Positions 15,833 through 26,274 are shown, counted from the stretch's first letter. The stretch is 64,000 nt of DNA from Bradyrhizobium ontarionense (GCF_021088345.1 NZ_CP088156.1:372001-436000); one strand, 5' to 3'. A program made the numbers and translations. The notes: a model not told the origin generated them from the sequence alone.

Positions 15833-16905
15833 GCGAGGCCGTGGAAGGCGACCTGATCGTCCGCCGCGAAGGTTCGGCCGGGATCATCCGCCTCAACCGT
15901 CCCAAGGCGATCAATGCGATGACGCTCGAAATGTCGATGGGCATCGACGCCGCGCTCGATCAGTTCGAGGCGGATCCTGCCGTCGCCGTCGTGGTGCTGG
16001 AAGGCGCCGGCGAGCGCGGGCTGTGCGCGGGCGGCGACATCCGCGGGCTCTACGAGAGCTCGAAGGCGAATGGCGATCTCGGCAAGGTATTCTGGCGCCA
16101 GGAATACATCATGAACGCGCGCATCGCGGCGTTCCCGAAGCCCTATGTCGCGTACATGGACGGGCTGGTGATGGGCGGCGGCGTCGGGCTGTCGGCGCAT
16201 GGCCGCCACCGCATCGTGACCGAGAAGACGAAACTGGCGATGCCGGAAGTGGGCCTCGGCTTCTTTCCCGATGTCGGCGGCACTTGGTTGTTGTCGCGCG
16301 CGCCCGGCGAGCTCGGCGCCTATTTCGGCCTGACTGGGCAGACGATGAACGGGCCTGACGCGATTCACGCCCGCTTTGCCGACGCCGTGGTGCCGACCGA
16401 GGAGTGGCCGGCGCTGCGCGACGTTCTGACCAAGGTCGGGCCCGGCACGCTGTCAGTTGAGGTCGATCGGCTGATCGCGGGCTTCGCCACGAGCGATGCT
16501 GCGGGGCCGGTCGCCGCGCAGCAGGCGCGGATCGATGCATGGTTCGCCCATGACAGCATGCACGACATTTTCACCGCGCTTGAAAAGGATGGTTCGGAGC
16601 TGGCGCTTGCGACCCTGAAGACGCTGCGGGAGAAATCGCCACGCGGCATGGTCGTGACCTTGAAGCTGCTGCGACTGGCGCGAGGAGCGGTCTCGCTCGA
16701 AGCGTGCCTCGTGCGCGAATACCGCGCGGCGCTCGAAGTGTTCCGCAGCGACGATTTCCGCGAAGGCGTGCGTGCGGCGATCATCGACAAGGATCGTAGT
16801 CCCAGATGGTCGCCGCCGGACGTCGATCAGGTGACGCCCGAGATGCTGGCGCCGTATCTCGCTGAGATCGGCGCCGACGAGCTGACATTCCCGCAAAGCA
16901 GATAA
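15829..16905 (+). CDS. 3-hydroxyisobutyryl-CoA hydrolase (enoyl-CoA hydratase/isomerase family)
   Basis: The 358-residue crotonase-family protein has the length and motifs of HIBYL-CoA hydrolases: GLCAGGDIRGLY (oxyanion hole), MDGLVMGGGVGLS and MPEVGLGFFPDVGGTWLLS, which carries the catalytic Glu/Asp pair of the hydrolase branch. It should release free 3-hydroxyisobutyrate from its CoA ester, avoiding build-up of reactive methacrylyl-CoA. The ATG overlaps the upstream stop, so the two are coupled. The next gene, mmsB, uses the product. Confidence 0.92.
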   Translation: MSEAVEGDLIVRREGSAGIIRLNRPKAINAMTLEMSMGIDAALDQFEADPAVAVVVLEGAGERGLCAGGDIRGLYESSKANGDLGKVFWRQEYIMNARIAAFPKPYVAYMDGLVMGGGVGLSAHGRHRIVTEKTKLAMPEVGLGFFPDVGGTWLLSRAPGELGAYFGLTGQTMNGPDAIHARFADAVVPTEEWPALRDVLTKVGPGTLSVEVDRLIAGFATSDAAGPVAAQQARIDAWFAHDSMHDIFTALEKDGSELALATLKTLREKSPRGMVVTLKLLRLARGAVSLEACLVREYRAALEVFRSDDFREGVRAAIIDKDRSPRWSPPDVDQVTPEMLAPYLAEIGADELTFPQSR

Positions 16906-16933
16906 CAAGCACGTCGAGGGGAGACAACGAACC

Positions 16934-17824
16934 ATGGCAACGATCGCATTCATCGGCCTCGGCAACATGGGTGGGCCGATGGCCGCCAATTTGATCAAGG
17001 CCGGCCACAAGGTGGTGGCGTTCGATCTGGTCGAGGCGTCGCGGGCGCAGGCCAAGGCTGACGGTGCTGACATTGCCGACAGCGCCGTCGCGGCAGTGAA
17101 GGGTGCGGATGCCGTCGTCACCATGCTGCCGGCCGGCAAGCATGTGCTGGCGGTCTGGACCGAGGTCGTGCCGGCAATGTCGAAGGGCGCGCTGATCATC
17201 GACTCCTCCACCATCGATGTGGAGAGCGCGCGCGCGGCGCATGCGCTGGCCGCGAAGCACGGCATTGCCGCTGTCGACGCGCCGGTGTCCGGCGGCACCG
17301 GCGGTGCCAAGGGCGCGACGCTCACCTTCATGTGCGGCGGCGAGGAGGGCGCGTTCGCCATGGCCAAGCCGATCCTGGAAAAGATGGGCAAGAAGATCGT
17401 GCATTGCGGCGGCGCCGGCGCCGGTCAGGCGGCCAAGATCTGCAACAACATGATCCTCGGCATTTCCATGATCGCGGTCAGCGAAGCCTTCGCGCTCGGT
17501 GAAAAGCTCGGCCTGTCGCATCAGGCGCTGTTCGACGTGGCCTCGACCTCGTCGGGCCAGTGCTGGTCGCTGACATCCTATTGCCCGGTGCCGGGACCGG
17601 TGCCGGCCTCGCCCGCCAACAACGACTACAAGCCCGGCTTCGCGACCGCGCTGATGCTGAAGGACCTGACGCTGTCGCAGGACGCGGCCAAGGCCGCAGG
17701 TGCTGCGACGCCGCTCGGCCAGCATGCCCAGGAGATCTACAAGGCGTTCGAGGCGGCCGGCCATGGCGGCGTCGATTTTTCGGGAATCATCCAGCACGTT
17801 CGGACACTTGCCGGGATCACCTGA
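16934..17824 (+). CDS. mmsB: 3-hydroxyisobutyrate dehydrogenase
   Basis: The 296-residue beta-hydroxyacid dehydrogenase oxidises 3-hydroxyisobutyrate to methylmalonate semialdehyde with NAD. It shows the N-terminal Rossmann motif FIGLGNMGGPMA (5-16), the substrate motif DAPVSGGTGGA (about 115-125) and the catalytic Lys in GQAAKICNN (about 170). A purine-rich ribosome binding site precedes the ATG, and the stop overlaps the start of the acyl-CoA synthetase gene as ATGA. Together with mmsA and the two genes before it, it completes the isobutyryl-CoA to propionyl-CoA route. Confidence 0.95.
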   Translation: MATIAFIGLGNMGGPMAANLIKAGHKVVAFDLVEASRAQAKADGADIADSAVAAVKGADAVVTMLPAGKHVLAVWTEVVPAMSKGALIIDSSTIDVESARAAHALAAKHGIAAVDAPVSGGTGGAKGATLTFMCGGEEGAFAMAKPILEKMGKKIVHCGGAGAGQAAKICNNMILGISMIAVSEAFALGEKLGLSHQALFDVASTSSGQCWSLTSYCPVPGPVPASPANNDYKPGFATALMLKDLTLSQDAAKAAGAATPLGQHAQEIYKAFEAAGHGGVDFSGIIQHVRTLAGIT

Positions 17825-19554
17825 TGACGACATTCAAGGACGCACGCGCGTTTCTGCTCGCGCATCGCACCGACTACGATGCGGCGGTGAAAGGCTTTCG
17901 CTGGCCGGATGCCGTGCCGTTCAATTGGGCGCTCGACTGGTTCGATGCCGAGCTGGCCGCTGATCCCGACAGCCGCGACCGTGCCGCGCTGTGGATCTTC
18001 GATGCCGCGCACGATCGCCAGACCAAGCTGTCCTTCGCGGCGTTGTCGCGCCGCTCCAACCAGGTCGCCAACTTCCTGCGCGCGCAGGGGCTGAAGCGCG
18101 GCGACCATCTGCTGCTCTTGCTCGGCAACGTCGTGCCGCTGTGGGAGACGATGCTGGCGGCGATGAAGCTCGGGATCGTCGTGATCCCAGCGACCACGCT
18201 TCTGACCATCGACGAGCTGCGCGATCGTCTCGAGCGCGGCCGCGCCAGGGCAGTGGTCGTCACGCAGGACCAGGTCGCGAAATTCGCCAATCTCGGTGCT
18301 GATGGTCTGGTCCGCATCGTGGCGGGTGCACCGGCCACGCCCCCGGGCTGGCTGGCGTTCGAGCAGGCCGCCGATGCGCCCGAGGCGTTCACGCCGGACG
18401 GGCCGACCAAGCCCGACGACCCGATGCTGCTGTATTTCACCTCGGGTACGACCGCCAAGCCGAAGCTGGTGCGGCACAGCCATCGCAGCTATCCGGTCGG
18501 TCATCTCTCCACGATGTATTGGCTCGGCCTGCAGCCAGGCGACGTGCATCTCAACATCTCCTCGCCGGGCTGGGCCAAGCATGCCTGGAGCTGCTTCTTC
18601 TCGCCATGGAATGCCGGTGCGACCGTGTTCGTCGTCAACCAGCCGCGCTTCGATGCCAAGGGGCTGCTCGCGATCATCAAACGCTGCGGCGTGACGACCT
18701 TATGCGCGCCGCCTACGGTGTGGCGGCTGTTCATCCAGGAGCATCTCGCGGATTTCAAGATCGCGTTGCGCGAGGCCTGCGGCGCTGGCGAACCGCTCAA
18801 TCCCGAGGTGATCGATCAGGTGCGCGCCGCCTGGGGCCTGACAATCCGCGACGGCTACGGCCAGACCGAGACCGCCGCGATCGTCGGCAACTCGCCGGGC
18901 CAGAAGCTGAAGATCGGCTCGATGGGACGGCCGCTGCCGGGTTATCGCGTCGAGGTCGCCGACATCGACGGTGGTCCGGCGAAGGAGGGCGAGATCACGC
19001 TCGCATTGTACGGCGAGCGTCCGGCCGGCCTGATGCAGGGCTATCAGGGCGACGACGGCAAGCTCTCGGGCGCCGATGGTGAGCGCTACCGCACCGGTGA
19101 CGTCGTATTCCAGGACGAGGAGGGCTACCTCACCTTCGTCGGCCGCTCCGACGACGTGTTCAAATCGTCCGACTACCGCATCTCGCCGTTCGAGCTGGAG
19201 AGCGTGCTGCTGGAGCACGAAGCCGTCGCCGAAGCCGCCGTGGTGCCGAGCCCCGATCCCATACGCCTTGCGATCCCCAAGGCCTATGTGCTGCTCACAT
19301 CAGGCGCAGAACGGTCTCGCGAGACAGCGCTGTCGATCTTCACGCATCTGCAGGCGCGCCTGGCGCCGTTCAAGCGCATCCGCCGGCTCGAGCTGGTCAG
19401 CGAGCTGCCGAAGACGATCTCCGGCAAGATCCGCCGCGTGCAGCTGCGCCGGCTGGAGCATGACGACAACCGCAGCGATGGCTTGCGCGGCGTCGAGTTT
19501 CGTGAAGAGGATTTTCCGGAGCTGCAGAAGGCGCGGCCGGGGCCGGAAGGCTAG
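17824..19554 (+). CDS. AMP-dependent acyl-CoA synthetase
   Basis: This 576-residue ANL-superfamily ligase activates a carboxylic acid to its CoA ester through an acyl-adenylate. It has the P-loop-like LLYFTSGTTAKPKLVRH (about 200-216), the DGYGQTETAAIVGN adenylation motif (about 343-356), the YRTGD loop and the C-terminal catalytic Lys in SGKIRR. It begins inside the mmsB stop (ATGA), so a start in the mmsB frame region upstream is not needed. The position suggests activation of isobutyrate or a similar short or medium-chain acid, feeding the valine branch, but the substrate is inferred only. Confidence 0.88.
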   Translation: MTTFKDARAFLLAHRTDYDAAVKGFRWPDAVPFNWALDWFDAELAADPDSRDRAALWIFDAAHDRQTKLSFAALSRRSNQVANFLRAQGLKRGDHLLLLLGNVVPLWETMLAAMKLGIVVIPATTLLTIDELRDRLERGRARAVVVTQDQVAKFANLGADGLVRIVAGAPATPPGWLAFEQAADAPEAFTPDGPTKPDDPMLLYFTSGTTAKPKLVRHSHRSYPVGHLSTMYWLGLQPGDVHLNISSPGWAKHAWSCFFSPWNAGATVFVVNQPRFDAKGLLAIIKRCGVTTLCAPPTVWRLFIQEHLADFKIALREACGAGEPLNPEVIDQVRAAWGLTIRDGYGQTETAAIVGNSPGQKLKIGSMGRPLPGYRVEVADIDGGPAKEGEITLALYGERPAGLMQGYQGDDGKLSGADGERYRTGDVVFQDEEGYLTFVGRSDDVFKSSDYRISPFELESVLLEHEAVAEAAVVPSPDPIRLAIPKAYVLLTSGAERSRETALSIFTHLQARLAPFKRIRRLELVSELPKTISGKIRRVQLRRLEHDDNRSDGLRGVEFREEDFPELQKARPGPEG

Positions 19555-19617
19555 AGCGGTGGTGGCACCGATCAGTGCTGAAGGATGATTGATGGTGTTG
19601 GAGAGAGACGAAGACGA

Positions 19618-20094
19618 ATGAATCAGATCTGGAAGAAGCCTCCGATTTCGCTCCAAGCCTATCAGGCCATGGTCGGAGAGGAGATCGGCGTATCGTCGTG
19701 GCACGTGCTCGATCAGAAGCGGATCGACACCTATGCCGACGTGGTCGAGGATCACCAGTTCATCCATGTCGATCCCGAGCGGGCGAAGGCGACGCCGTTC
19801 GGCACCACCATCGCGCACGGCTTCCTGACGATGTCGCTGCTGTCAGTGATGTCCTACGAGGTGATGCCGGCGATCGAGGGTACGACGATGGGCGTGAACT
19901 ACGGCTTCAACCGGCTACGCTTCCTGGCGCCGGTGAAATCCGGCAAGCGCGTGCGCGGACGCTTCGTTCTCACCGAGGCCACGCTGCGCAAGCCGAAGGA
20001 ATTGCAATCGGTCACCAACGTGGCGGTCGAGATCGAAGGCGAGGACAAGCCCGCGTTGCTCGCCGACTGGATCGGCCTCATCTATCTCAGCTAA
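19618..20094 (+). CDS. MaoC family dehydratase
   Basis: The 158-residue single hotdog-fold protein has the R-specific hydratase 2 motif: DVVEDHQFIHVDPERA with the catalytic Asp/His and FGTTIAHGFLTMSLLS. It should hydrate a trans-enoyl-CoA to the R-3-hydroxyacyl-CoA. ATG 19618 has a purine-rich ribosome binding site (GGAGAGAGACGAAGACGA). The longer frame adds an unlikely leader. It is followed, after a palindromic repeat, by an SDR of the multifunctional-enzyme type, a pairing common in fatty acid and sterol degradation. Confidence 0.9.
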   Translation: MNQIWKKPPISLQAYQAMVGEEIGVSSWHVLDQKRIDTYADVVEDHQFIHVDPERAKATPFGTTIAHGFLTMSLLSVMSYEVMPAIEGTTMGVNYGFNRLRFLAPVKSGKRVRGRFVLTEATLRKPKELQSVTNVAVEIEGEDKPALLADWIGLIYLS

Positions 20095-20100
20095 CTCAAT

Positions 20101-20226
20101 CGTCATCGCCGGGCTTGACCCGGCGATCCATCAAGACCGAGGGTTTCTCCAAGTTGATGGATGCCCGGGCCTTCGCCGCGCTGAAGGGGCTTCGGCCCCG
20201 CAGGCGGGTCAAGCCCGGGCATGACG
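20101..20226. repeat. palindromic intergenic repeat, family C (GTCAAGCCCGGGCATGACG type)
   Basis: About 126 bp. The left end CGTCATCGCCGGGCTTGACC pairs with the right end GGGTCAAGCCCGGGCATGACGA, and the middle has its own hairpin (GGGGCTTCGGCCCC). A second copy is at 27984-28105. It separates the MaoC and SDR genes. Confidence 0.85.
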
Positions 20227-20248
20227 ACGAACAAACAGGAACGCAATT

Positions 20249-21166
20249 ATGGCAATCAGATTTGACGGACGTGTCGCCATCGTCACCGGCGCAGGCAATG
20301 GTCTGGGACGCGCGCATGCGCTGGGGCTGGCGAGCCGCGGTGCCAAGGTCGTGGTCAATGATTTCGGCGGTGCGCGCGACGGCACCGGCGGCTCGATGAC
20401 GGCGGCCGAGACCGTCGTTGAGGAGATCCGAAAGGCGGGCGGTACGGCGATCGCTGACGGTGCCGACGTCTCGAACTTCGAGCAGGTCACCGCGATGGTC
20501 GAGCGCGCCACCAAGGAGTGGGGCAGCGTCGATATCATGTGCGCCAATGCCGGCATCCTGCGCGACAAGTCGTTCGGCAAGATGGAAGTGGCCGATTTCG
20601 CCAAGGTGCTGGACGTGCATCTCGTCGGCAGCTTCTACTGCTGCAAGGCGGTGTGGAACGGCATGCGCGAGCGCAGCTACGGCCGCATCGTGCTGACGAC
20701 GTCGTCATCCGGCCTGTTCGGCAATTTCGGCCAGGCCAATTATGGGGCCGCCAAGACCGGCATGGTCGGCCTGATGAACGTGCTGGCGGAGGAGGGGCGC
20801 AAGACCAACATCCGCGTCAACATCATCTCGCCGACGGCAGCGACGCGCATGACCGAGGAACTGCTGCCGCCGCAGGCGCTGCAGCTGATGCGGCCGGAAT
20901 CGATCACGCCGGCGGTGGAGTATCTGCTCAGCGAGGACGCCCCGACCCGCACCATCATGGGCGCCGGTGCCGGCTCATTCGCGGTGATCAAGATTTTGGA
21001 GAGCGAGGGCATCAACCTGCCGCCGGAGGAGTGGACGCCGGACGCGATCGCTGCACATTTCGCCGAGATCAGCGACATGTCGAAGGCGAGGGCGCTGCAG
21101 GGCGCGTTCGAGCAGACGCAGAAATACGTCGGTCAGGCCGCAGCGCGCCTGGGGCTCAAGCTGTAA
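20249..21166 (+). CDS. SDR family 3-hydroxyacyl-CoA dehydrogenase-like oxidoreductase
   Basis: The 305-residue short-chain dehydrogenase has the cofactor motif TGAGNGLGRAHALGLA (about 12-27), NDFGG after beta-2, CANAGI (about 92-97), the catalytic Ser region TTSSSGLFG and Tyr-Lys in NYGAAKTG (about 165-172). The NDFGGARDGTGGS segment is typical of the dehydrogenase unit of multifunctional enzyme type 2, which oxidises R-3-hydroxyacyl-CoA. The preceding MaoC hydratase would supply that substrate. The extended C-terminus after residue 240 also fits that group. Confidence 0.88.
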   Translation: MAIRFDGRVAIVTGAGNGLGRAHALGLASRGAKVVVNDFGGARDGTGGSMTAAETVVEEIRKAGGTAIADGADVSNFEQVTAMVERATKEWGSVDIMCANAGILRDKSFGKMEVADFAKVLDVHLVGSFYCCKAVWNGMRERSYGRIVLTTSSSGLFGNFGQANYGAAKTGMVGLMNVLAEEGRKTNIRVNIISPTAATRMTEELLPPQALQLMRPESITPAVEYLLSEDAPTRTIMGAGAGSFAVIKILESEGINLPPEEWTPDAIAAHFAEISDMSKARALQGAFEQTQKYVGQAAARLGLKL

Positions 21167-21182
21167 GTGCAAAGTCGGAAGA

Positions 21183-21287
21183 CCCTCATGGTGAGGAGCA
21201 CGGCAAAGCCGTGCGTCTCGAACCATGAGGCCGTGCACGGGCCTCATCCTTCGAGACGCGGCTTGCAGCCGCTCGTCAGGATGAGGG
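21183..21287. repeat. palindromic repeat, CCTCATGGTGAGGAGC / CCTTCGAGACGCG type
   Basis: About 105 bp with several nested inverted pairs (CCTCATGGTGAGG; CACGGCAAAGCCGTG; CATCCTTCGAGACG opposed to CGTCTCGAACCATG; CCTCAT ends). The pattern resembles a dispersed repeat I know from Bradyrhizobium genomes. Only one copy is in this window. Confidence 0.75.
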
Positions 21288-21296
21288 GCTAAGCCG

Positions 21297-22571
21297 ATGC
21301 CTGGAGATGTCGTGTCGGACGCGACCAGCCGCCTTCACAAGAATGTCGCCATCATCGGAGCCGGGCCGGCTGGGCTGATGGCGGCCGAGGTGCTGGCCGA
21401 GGGCGGCACCGCCGTCACTGTCTACGACGCGATGCCGTCGGTGGCGCGCAAGTTCCTGATGGCCGGCCGCGGCGGGCTCAACCTCACCCACAGTGAGGAG
21501 TTGCCAGCATTCCTGTCGCGCTATCGCGAGGCGGCGGAATGGCTGGAGCCCGCGATCCGCGCGTTCCCGCCGCAGCGGCTGCGCGACTGGTGCGAGGCGC
21601 TGGGCGAGCCCACCTTCGTCGGCTCCTCCGGCCGCGTGTTTCCGGTGGCGATGAAAGCCTCGCCGCTGCTCCGGGCGTGGTTGCGCCGGCTTGCCACGCA
21701 GGGTGTCCGCTTCGAGCTGCGGCATCGCTGGATCGGATGGGACGGCGAGGCGCGGCTGACGTTCGAGACACCAGCTGGATTGCGTGCGATCACGGCCGAT
21801 GCGACCGTGCTCGCGCTCGGCGGCGCCAGCTGGCCGCGGCTCGGCTCCGACGGCGGCTGGGCAGCACTTCTCGCCGCGAAGGGTCTCGCGATCGCGCCGC
21901 TGCGGCCGGCCAATTGCGGCTTCACCATCGCCTGGTCGGATATCTTCCGCGACCGCTTCGAGGGCCAGCCGCTGAAGGGCATCGCGCTGTCGTTCGGCGA
22001 CCGCAGCGTGCGCGGCGAGGCCGTGATCACGCGCGACGGCATCGAAGGCGGCGCGGTCTATGCGCTGTCGGCCGAGCTGCGCGAGGCGATCGCGGCGACA
22101 GGCGAGGCGATCCTACACGTCGCGCTGCGGCCCGACCTTGCGGCCACTGAGCTGATCAGACGCCTGTCGGCGCCGCGCGGCAAGCAGTCGTTGTCCAACG
22201 TGCTGCGCAAGCTGGTGCAGCTGTCACCTGTGGCGACCGGGCTGTTGCAGGAGGCGGCGAAGGCGCAAGGCCTGGCGTTGTCATCGCTGCCGCCGGACCG
22301 CCTCGCGCCGCTGATCAATGCCGTACCGGTCAGGCTGACGGGCACCGCCGGACTGGCGCGCGCCATCTCCAGCGCCGGCGGCATCGCGCGCGATGAGCTC
22401 GACGCGGACTTCATGCTCAAGCGGCTGCCCGGCATATTCGCCGCCGGCGAAATGCTCGATTGGGAAGCGCCGACCGGCGGCTATCTGCTGCAGGCATCAT
22501 TTGCGACCGGCGTGGCTGCGGGGAAGGGCGTGTTGAAGTGGCTTGCAGGGGGAACGGCAGGCAATGACTGA
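21297..22571 (+). CDS. BaiN/HI0933-like FAD-dependent oxidoreductase
   Basis: The 424-residue flavoprotein starts with a dinucleotide-binding motif, AIIGAGPAGLMAAEVLAEGG (about 18-37), then the family-specific ARKFLMAGRGGLNLTHSE (about 50-67), which is the HI0933/BaiN hallmark. The C-terminal FAD motif GIFAAGEMLDWEAPTGGY and LLQASFATGVAAGKG confirm it. These proteins are NAD(P)H-dependent flavin reductases or dehydrogenases of unknown substrate in most bacteria. The next small gene overlaps the stop by eight bases. Confidence 0.88.
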   Translation: MPGDVVSDATSRLHKNVAIIGAGPAGLMAAEVLAEGGTAVTVYDAMPSVARKFLMAGRGGLNLTHSEELPAFLSRYREAAEWLEPAIRAFPPQRLRDWCEALGEPTFVGSSGRVFPVAMKASPLLRAWLRRLATQGVRFELRHRWIGWDGEARLTFETPAGLRAITADATVLALGGASWPRLGSDGGWAALLAAKGLAIAPLRPANCGFTIAWSDIFRDRFEGQPLKGIALSFGDRSVRGEAVITRDGIEGGAVYALSAELREAIAATGEAILHVALRPDLAATELIRRLSAPRGKQSLSNVLRKLVQLSPVATGLLQEAAKAQGLALSSLPPDRLAPLINAVPVRLTGTAGLARAISSAGGIARDELDADFMLKRLPGIFAAGEMLDWEAPTGGYLLQASFATGVAAGKGVLKWLAGGTAGND

Positions 22572-22854
22572 CCAGCTTCCTGAGCCGTGGTATTGGATGA
22601 CTGACGATCGGCTCCGCGCCACGTTCGAAGAAGAACTTACGCGCGAAGTTGGTCCCAATCATGCGCTGGCCAATCTGTCCCTCAGGATCGTCGCCCGACG
22701 CGATGACTGCGACGACGTTCTTGTTGCCCTCGACGGAGGCCGCGTGGCTCAAGTCCATTTGACGTGGACACGGCGCCGGGAGTTTGGCCCTCGCTGGCCC
22801 GAGGCCGTGATCTACGATTCCATGGATGATTGGCGGAACAGCTGCGGTGAGTAG
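22564..22854 (+). CDS. hypothetical protein, 96 aa
   Basis: A soluble 96-residue protein begins MTDQLPEPWYWMTD and contains LSLRIVARRDDCDDVLVALD and a C-terminal AVIYDSMDDWRN. I do not recognise a family. The ATG lies inside the end of the flavoprotein gene (8-bp overlap), and its G-rich upstream sequence (GGGGGAACGGCA) could serve as ribosome binding site. Codon use matches its neighbours, which supports a real gene of unknown role. Confidence 0.6.
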   Translation: MTDQLPEPWYWMTDDRLRATFEEELTREVGPNHALANLSLRIVARRDDCDDVLVALDGGRVAQVHLTWTRRREFGPRWPEAVIYDSMDDWRNSCGE

Positions 22855-22878
22855 CCAGGCCGACCGCCACAAACTCAC

Positions 22879-22980
22879 CGTCATTCCGGGGCGTCCGCAA
22901 GGACGAGCCCGGAATCCATAACCACGATCGGGCGTATGGATTCCGGGCTCAGCCGCTGGCGCGGCTGCCCCGGAATGACG
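22879..22980. repeat. palindromic intergenic repeat, family A
   Basis: A 102-bp element begins CGTCATTCCGGGGCG and ends GCCCCGGAATGACG. Internal arms CCCGGAATCCATA and TATGGATTCCGGG are perfect complements. Same ends as 1463-1545 and 43198-43330. Confidence 0.85.
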
Positions 22981-22988
22981 AGTAGAGA

Positions 22989-23039
22989 GAGTCTTGCCCT
23001 ATCGCAGTTTGCGCCGCGACCGGCAGCGTGCCCACCATC
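22989..23039 (-). pseudogene. degenerate duplicate of the last ~50 bp of the D-threonine-aldolase-like gene
   Basis: The sequence around 23000-23035 (ATCGCAGTTTGCG...GCGACCGGCAGCGTGCCCA) closely matches 23219-23260, the 3' end of the neighbouring minus-strand gene including its stop and a few bases beyond (GAGAGAG). On the minus strand both read GTLPVAA before diverging. The two copies are separated by family D and family B repeats. It is probably the leftover of a tandem duplication, not a gene. Confidence 0.6.
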
Positions 23040-23110
23040 CGCTCTTGCGTTAACCACGGTGGGCACGATGCGACGCGGCGTTGCCGCGTGCGCTTCTTTG
23101 CCCACCCTAC
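23028..23110. repeat. intergenic repeat, family D (GTGCCCACC...GGTGGGCAC type), partial
   Basis: The arms GTGCCCACC and GGTGGGCAC and the right end CTTTGCCCACCCTAC match the element at 24340-24441. The left end (GTAGGGTGGGCAAAG) is missing and is replaced by the duplicated gene tail. Confidence 0.7.
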
Positions 23111-23118
23111 TTGTTTGT

Positions 23119-23202
23119 CGTCATTGCGAGCGAAGCGACGCAATCCAGGGCGGCGTGCGTGACCCTGGATTGCTTCGGCGCAAGGGCCGCCTCGCAATGA
23201 CG
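23119..23202. repeat. palindromic intergenic repeat, family B
   Basis: An 84-bp copy begins CGTCATTGCGAGCGAAGCG and ends CCTCGCAATGACG, with arms GCAATCCAGGG / CCCTGGATTGC. It lies 16 bases downstream of the stop of the minus-strand aldolase-like gene and could form its 3' hairpin. Confidence 0.85.
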
Positions 23203-23218
23203 ATGGAGAGAGCGCGGT

Positions 23219-24298
23219 CTACCGCAGCTTGCCCCGCGCGGCGACCGGCAGCGTGCCCAGAATCTCCTCGCCGCGGACCATCACGACCTCGTCCATCATG
23301 TTGACGACGACGCAGACGTGGTTGGGGACGATGCGGACGACGTCGCCGACATTGGGGCGGGTGTTGCTGCGCGACAGGTCGAGGAAGCCGTGCTCCTCGG
23401 CGAAGCGGGCGATCTTCGCTTCCGGGTGCTCCAGGATCAGGCCGTGGCCGTCGAGCCCGCCGGTGTCGGTGGTGAGCGTCTTCGAGCCGGCGTCGAGGAT
23501 GCCGCGCTCGGGCGCGGCGCGGCTGACGACGGTCGAATAGATGTTCAGCGCACAGTCATCCCAGCTGGCGACGCCGGCGGCGACCTGCATGCGGTCGTTG
23601 TAGATGTAGGTGCCGGGCCGGTGCTCGGTGGCGCCCTTGAGCTTGCCGAGATTCTTCAGGTTGGGCGATCCGCCGGTCGAGACGATAGTGGGGTCCAGTC
23701 CCTCAGCGCGGACGCCGGCCAGCGCTTCGTCGTAGAACCGCTGCGCGTCGTCCCAGCCGGTCTCGGTCGGGTACATCATGAAGCCCGCGAAGCGCAGACC
23801 GTCCGATGCTGCGATCTGGCGCGCGAGCTGGATCGCCTCGGTCGGCGTCTCGACGCCGGCACGCTTGCGGCCCGTGTCGCATTCGACCACGACCGAGAGC
23901 GTGCGGCCCGATTGCTTCGCCGCCTGTGGCAGGCCGGCGATCACGGTGGCGTTGTCGGCGGCCACGGTCATGCCGGCCTTGGCCTGCAGCGCCGCGAGCC
24001 GCGCCATCTTCTCTTCGCCGATCAGATTGTAGCTGATCAGGATATCGGCGATGCCGGCATCCGCCATGATCTCGGCCTCGCCGATCTTCTGGCAGGTAAT
24101 GCCTTGCGCGCCGGCCTCGATCTGCAGCTTCGCCAGCACCGGACTCTTGTGCGTCTTGATGTGCGGACGGTTGGCGACGCCGGCCGCCTCGCACTGTGCC
24201 TGGATGCGCGCGATGTTGCGCTCGACCCTGTCCATGTCGATGACGGCACACGGGGTGCCGTACTCCCTGGCGATCTTGGCGGCGAGCGGCGTGGTCAT
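23219..24298 (-). CDS. D-threonine aldolase / D-serine dehydratase-like PLP enzyme
   Basis: The 359-residue protein has the alanine-racemase N-terminal PLP barrel with the Schiff-base Lys in RPHIKTHKSP (about 45-54), VVVECDTGRKRAGVE, FMMYPTETGW and STGGSPNLKNLG. The C-terminal D-threonine-aldolase-like domain contains PNHVCVVVNMMDEV, which supplies metal ligands in this family. It should act on a D-beta-hydroxy-alpha-amino acid (D-threonine or D-serine type), probably metal-dependent. GGAG stands eight bases before the ATG. Its 3' end has a degenerate second copy downstream. Confidence 0.88.
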   Translation of the reverse strand: MTTPLAAKIAREYGTPCAVIDMDRVERNIARIQAQCEAAGVANRPHIKTHKSPVLAKLQIEAGAQGITCQKIGEAEIMADAGIADILISYNLIGEEKMARLAALQAKAGMTVAADNATVIAGLPQAAKQSGRTLSVVVECDTGRKRAGVETPTEAIQLARQIAASDGLRFAGFMMYPTETGWDDAQRFYDEALAGVRAEGLDPTIVSTGGSPNLKNLGKLKGATEHRPGTYIYNDRMQVAAGVASWDDCALNIYSTVVSRAAPERGILDAGSKTLTTDTGGLDGHGLILEHPEAKIARFAEEHGFLDLSRSNTRPNVGDVVRIVPNHVCVVVNMMDEVVMVRGEEILGTLPVAARGKLR

Positions 24299-24339
24299 AT
24301 CTGATGCTCCATGGTTGGTCGTGGCATCGCGCCATCAAG

Positions 24340-24441
24340 GTAGGGCGGGCAAAGCGAAGCGTGCCCACCGTCTTCTGTCGTGCAAGAACGCGGTGGGCAC
24401 GTTGCAACGCGTTGTGCGCGCTGCGCCTTTGCCCGCCCTAC
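24340..24441. repeat. intergenic repeat, family D, complete
   Basis: About 102 bp. The ends GTAGGGCGGGCAAAG and CTTTGCCCGCCCTAC are perfect complements, and inner arms CGTGCCCACCG / CGGTGGGCACG form a second stem. Partial copy at 23028-23110. It fills the gap between the ABC-F and aldolase-like genes. Confidence 0.8.
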
Positions 24442-24449
24442 GGGACCGC

Positions 24450-26270
<1,821 letters not shown>

Positions 26271-26274
26271 GATG

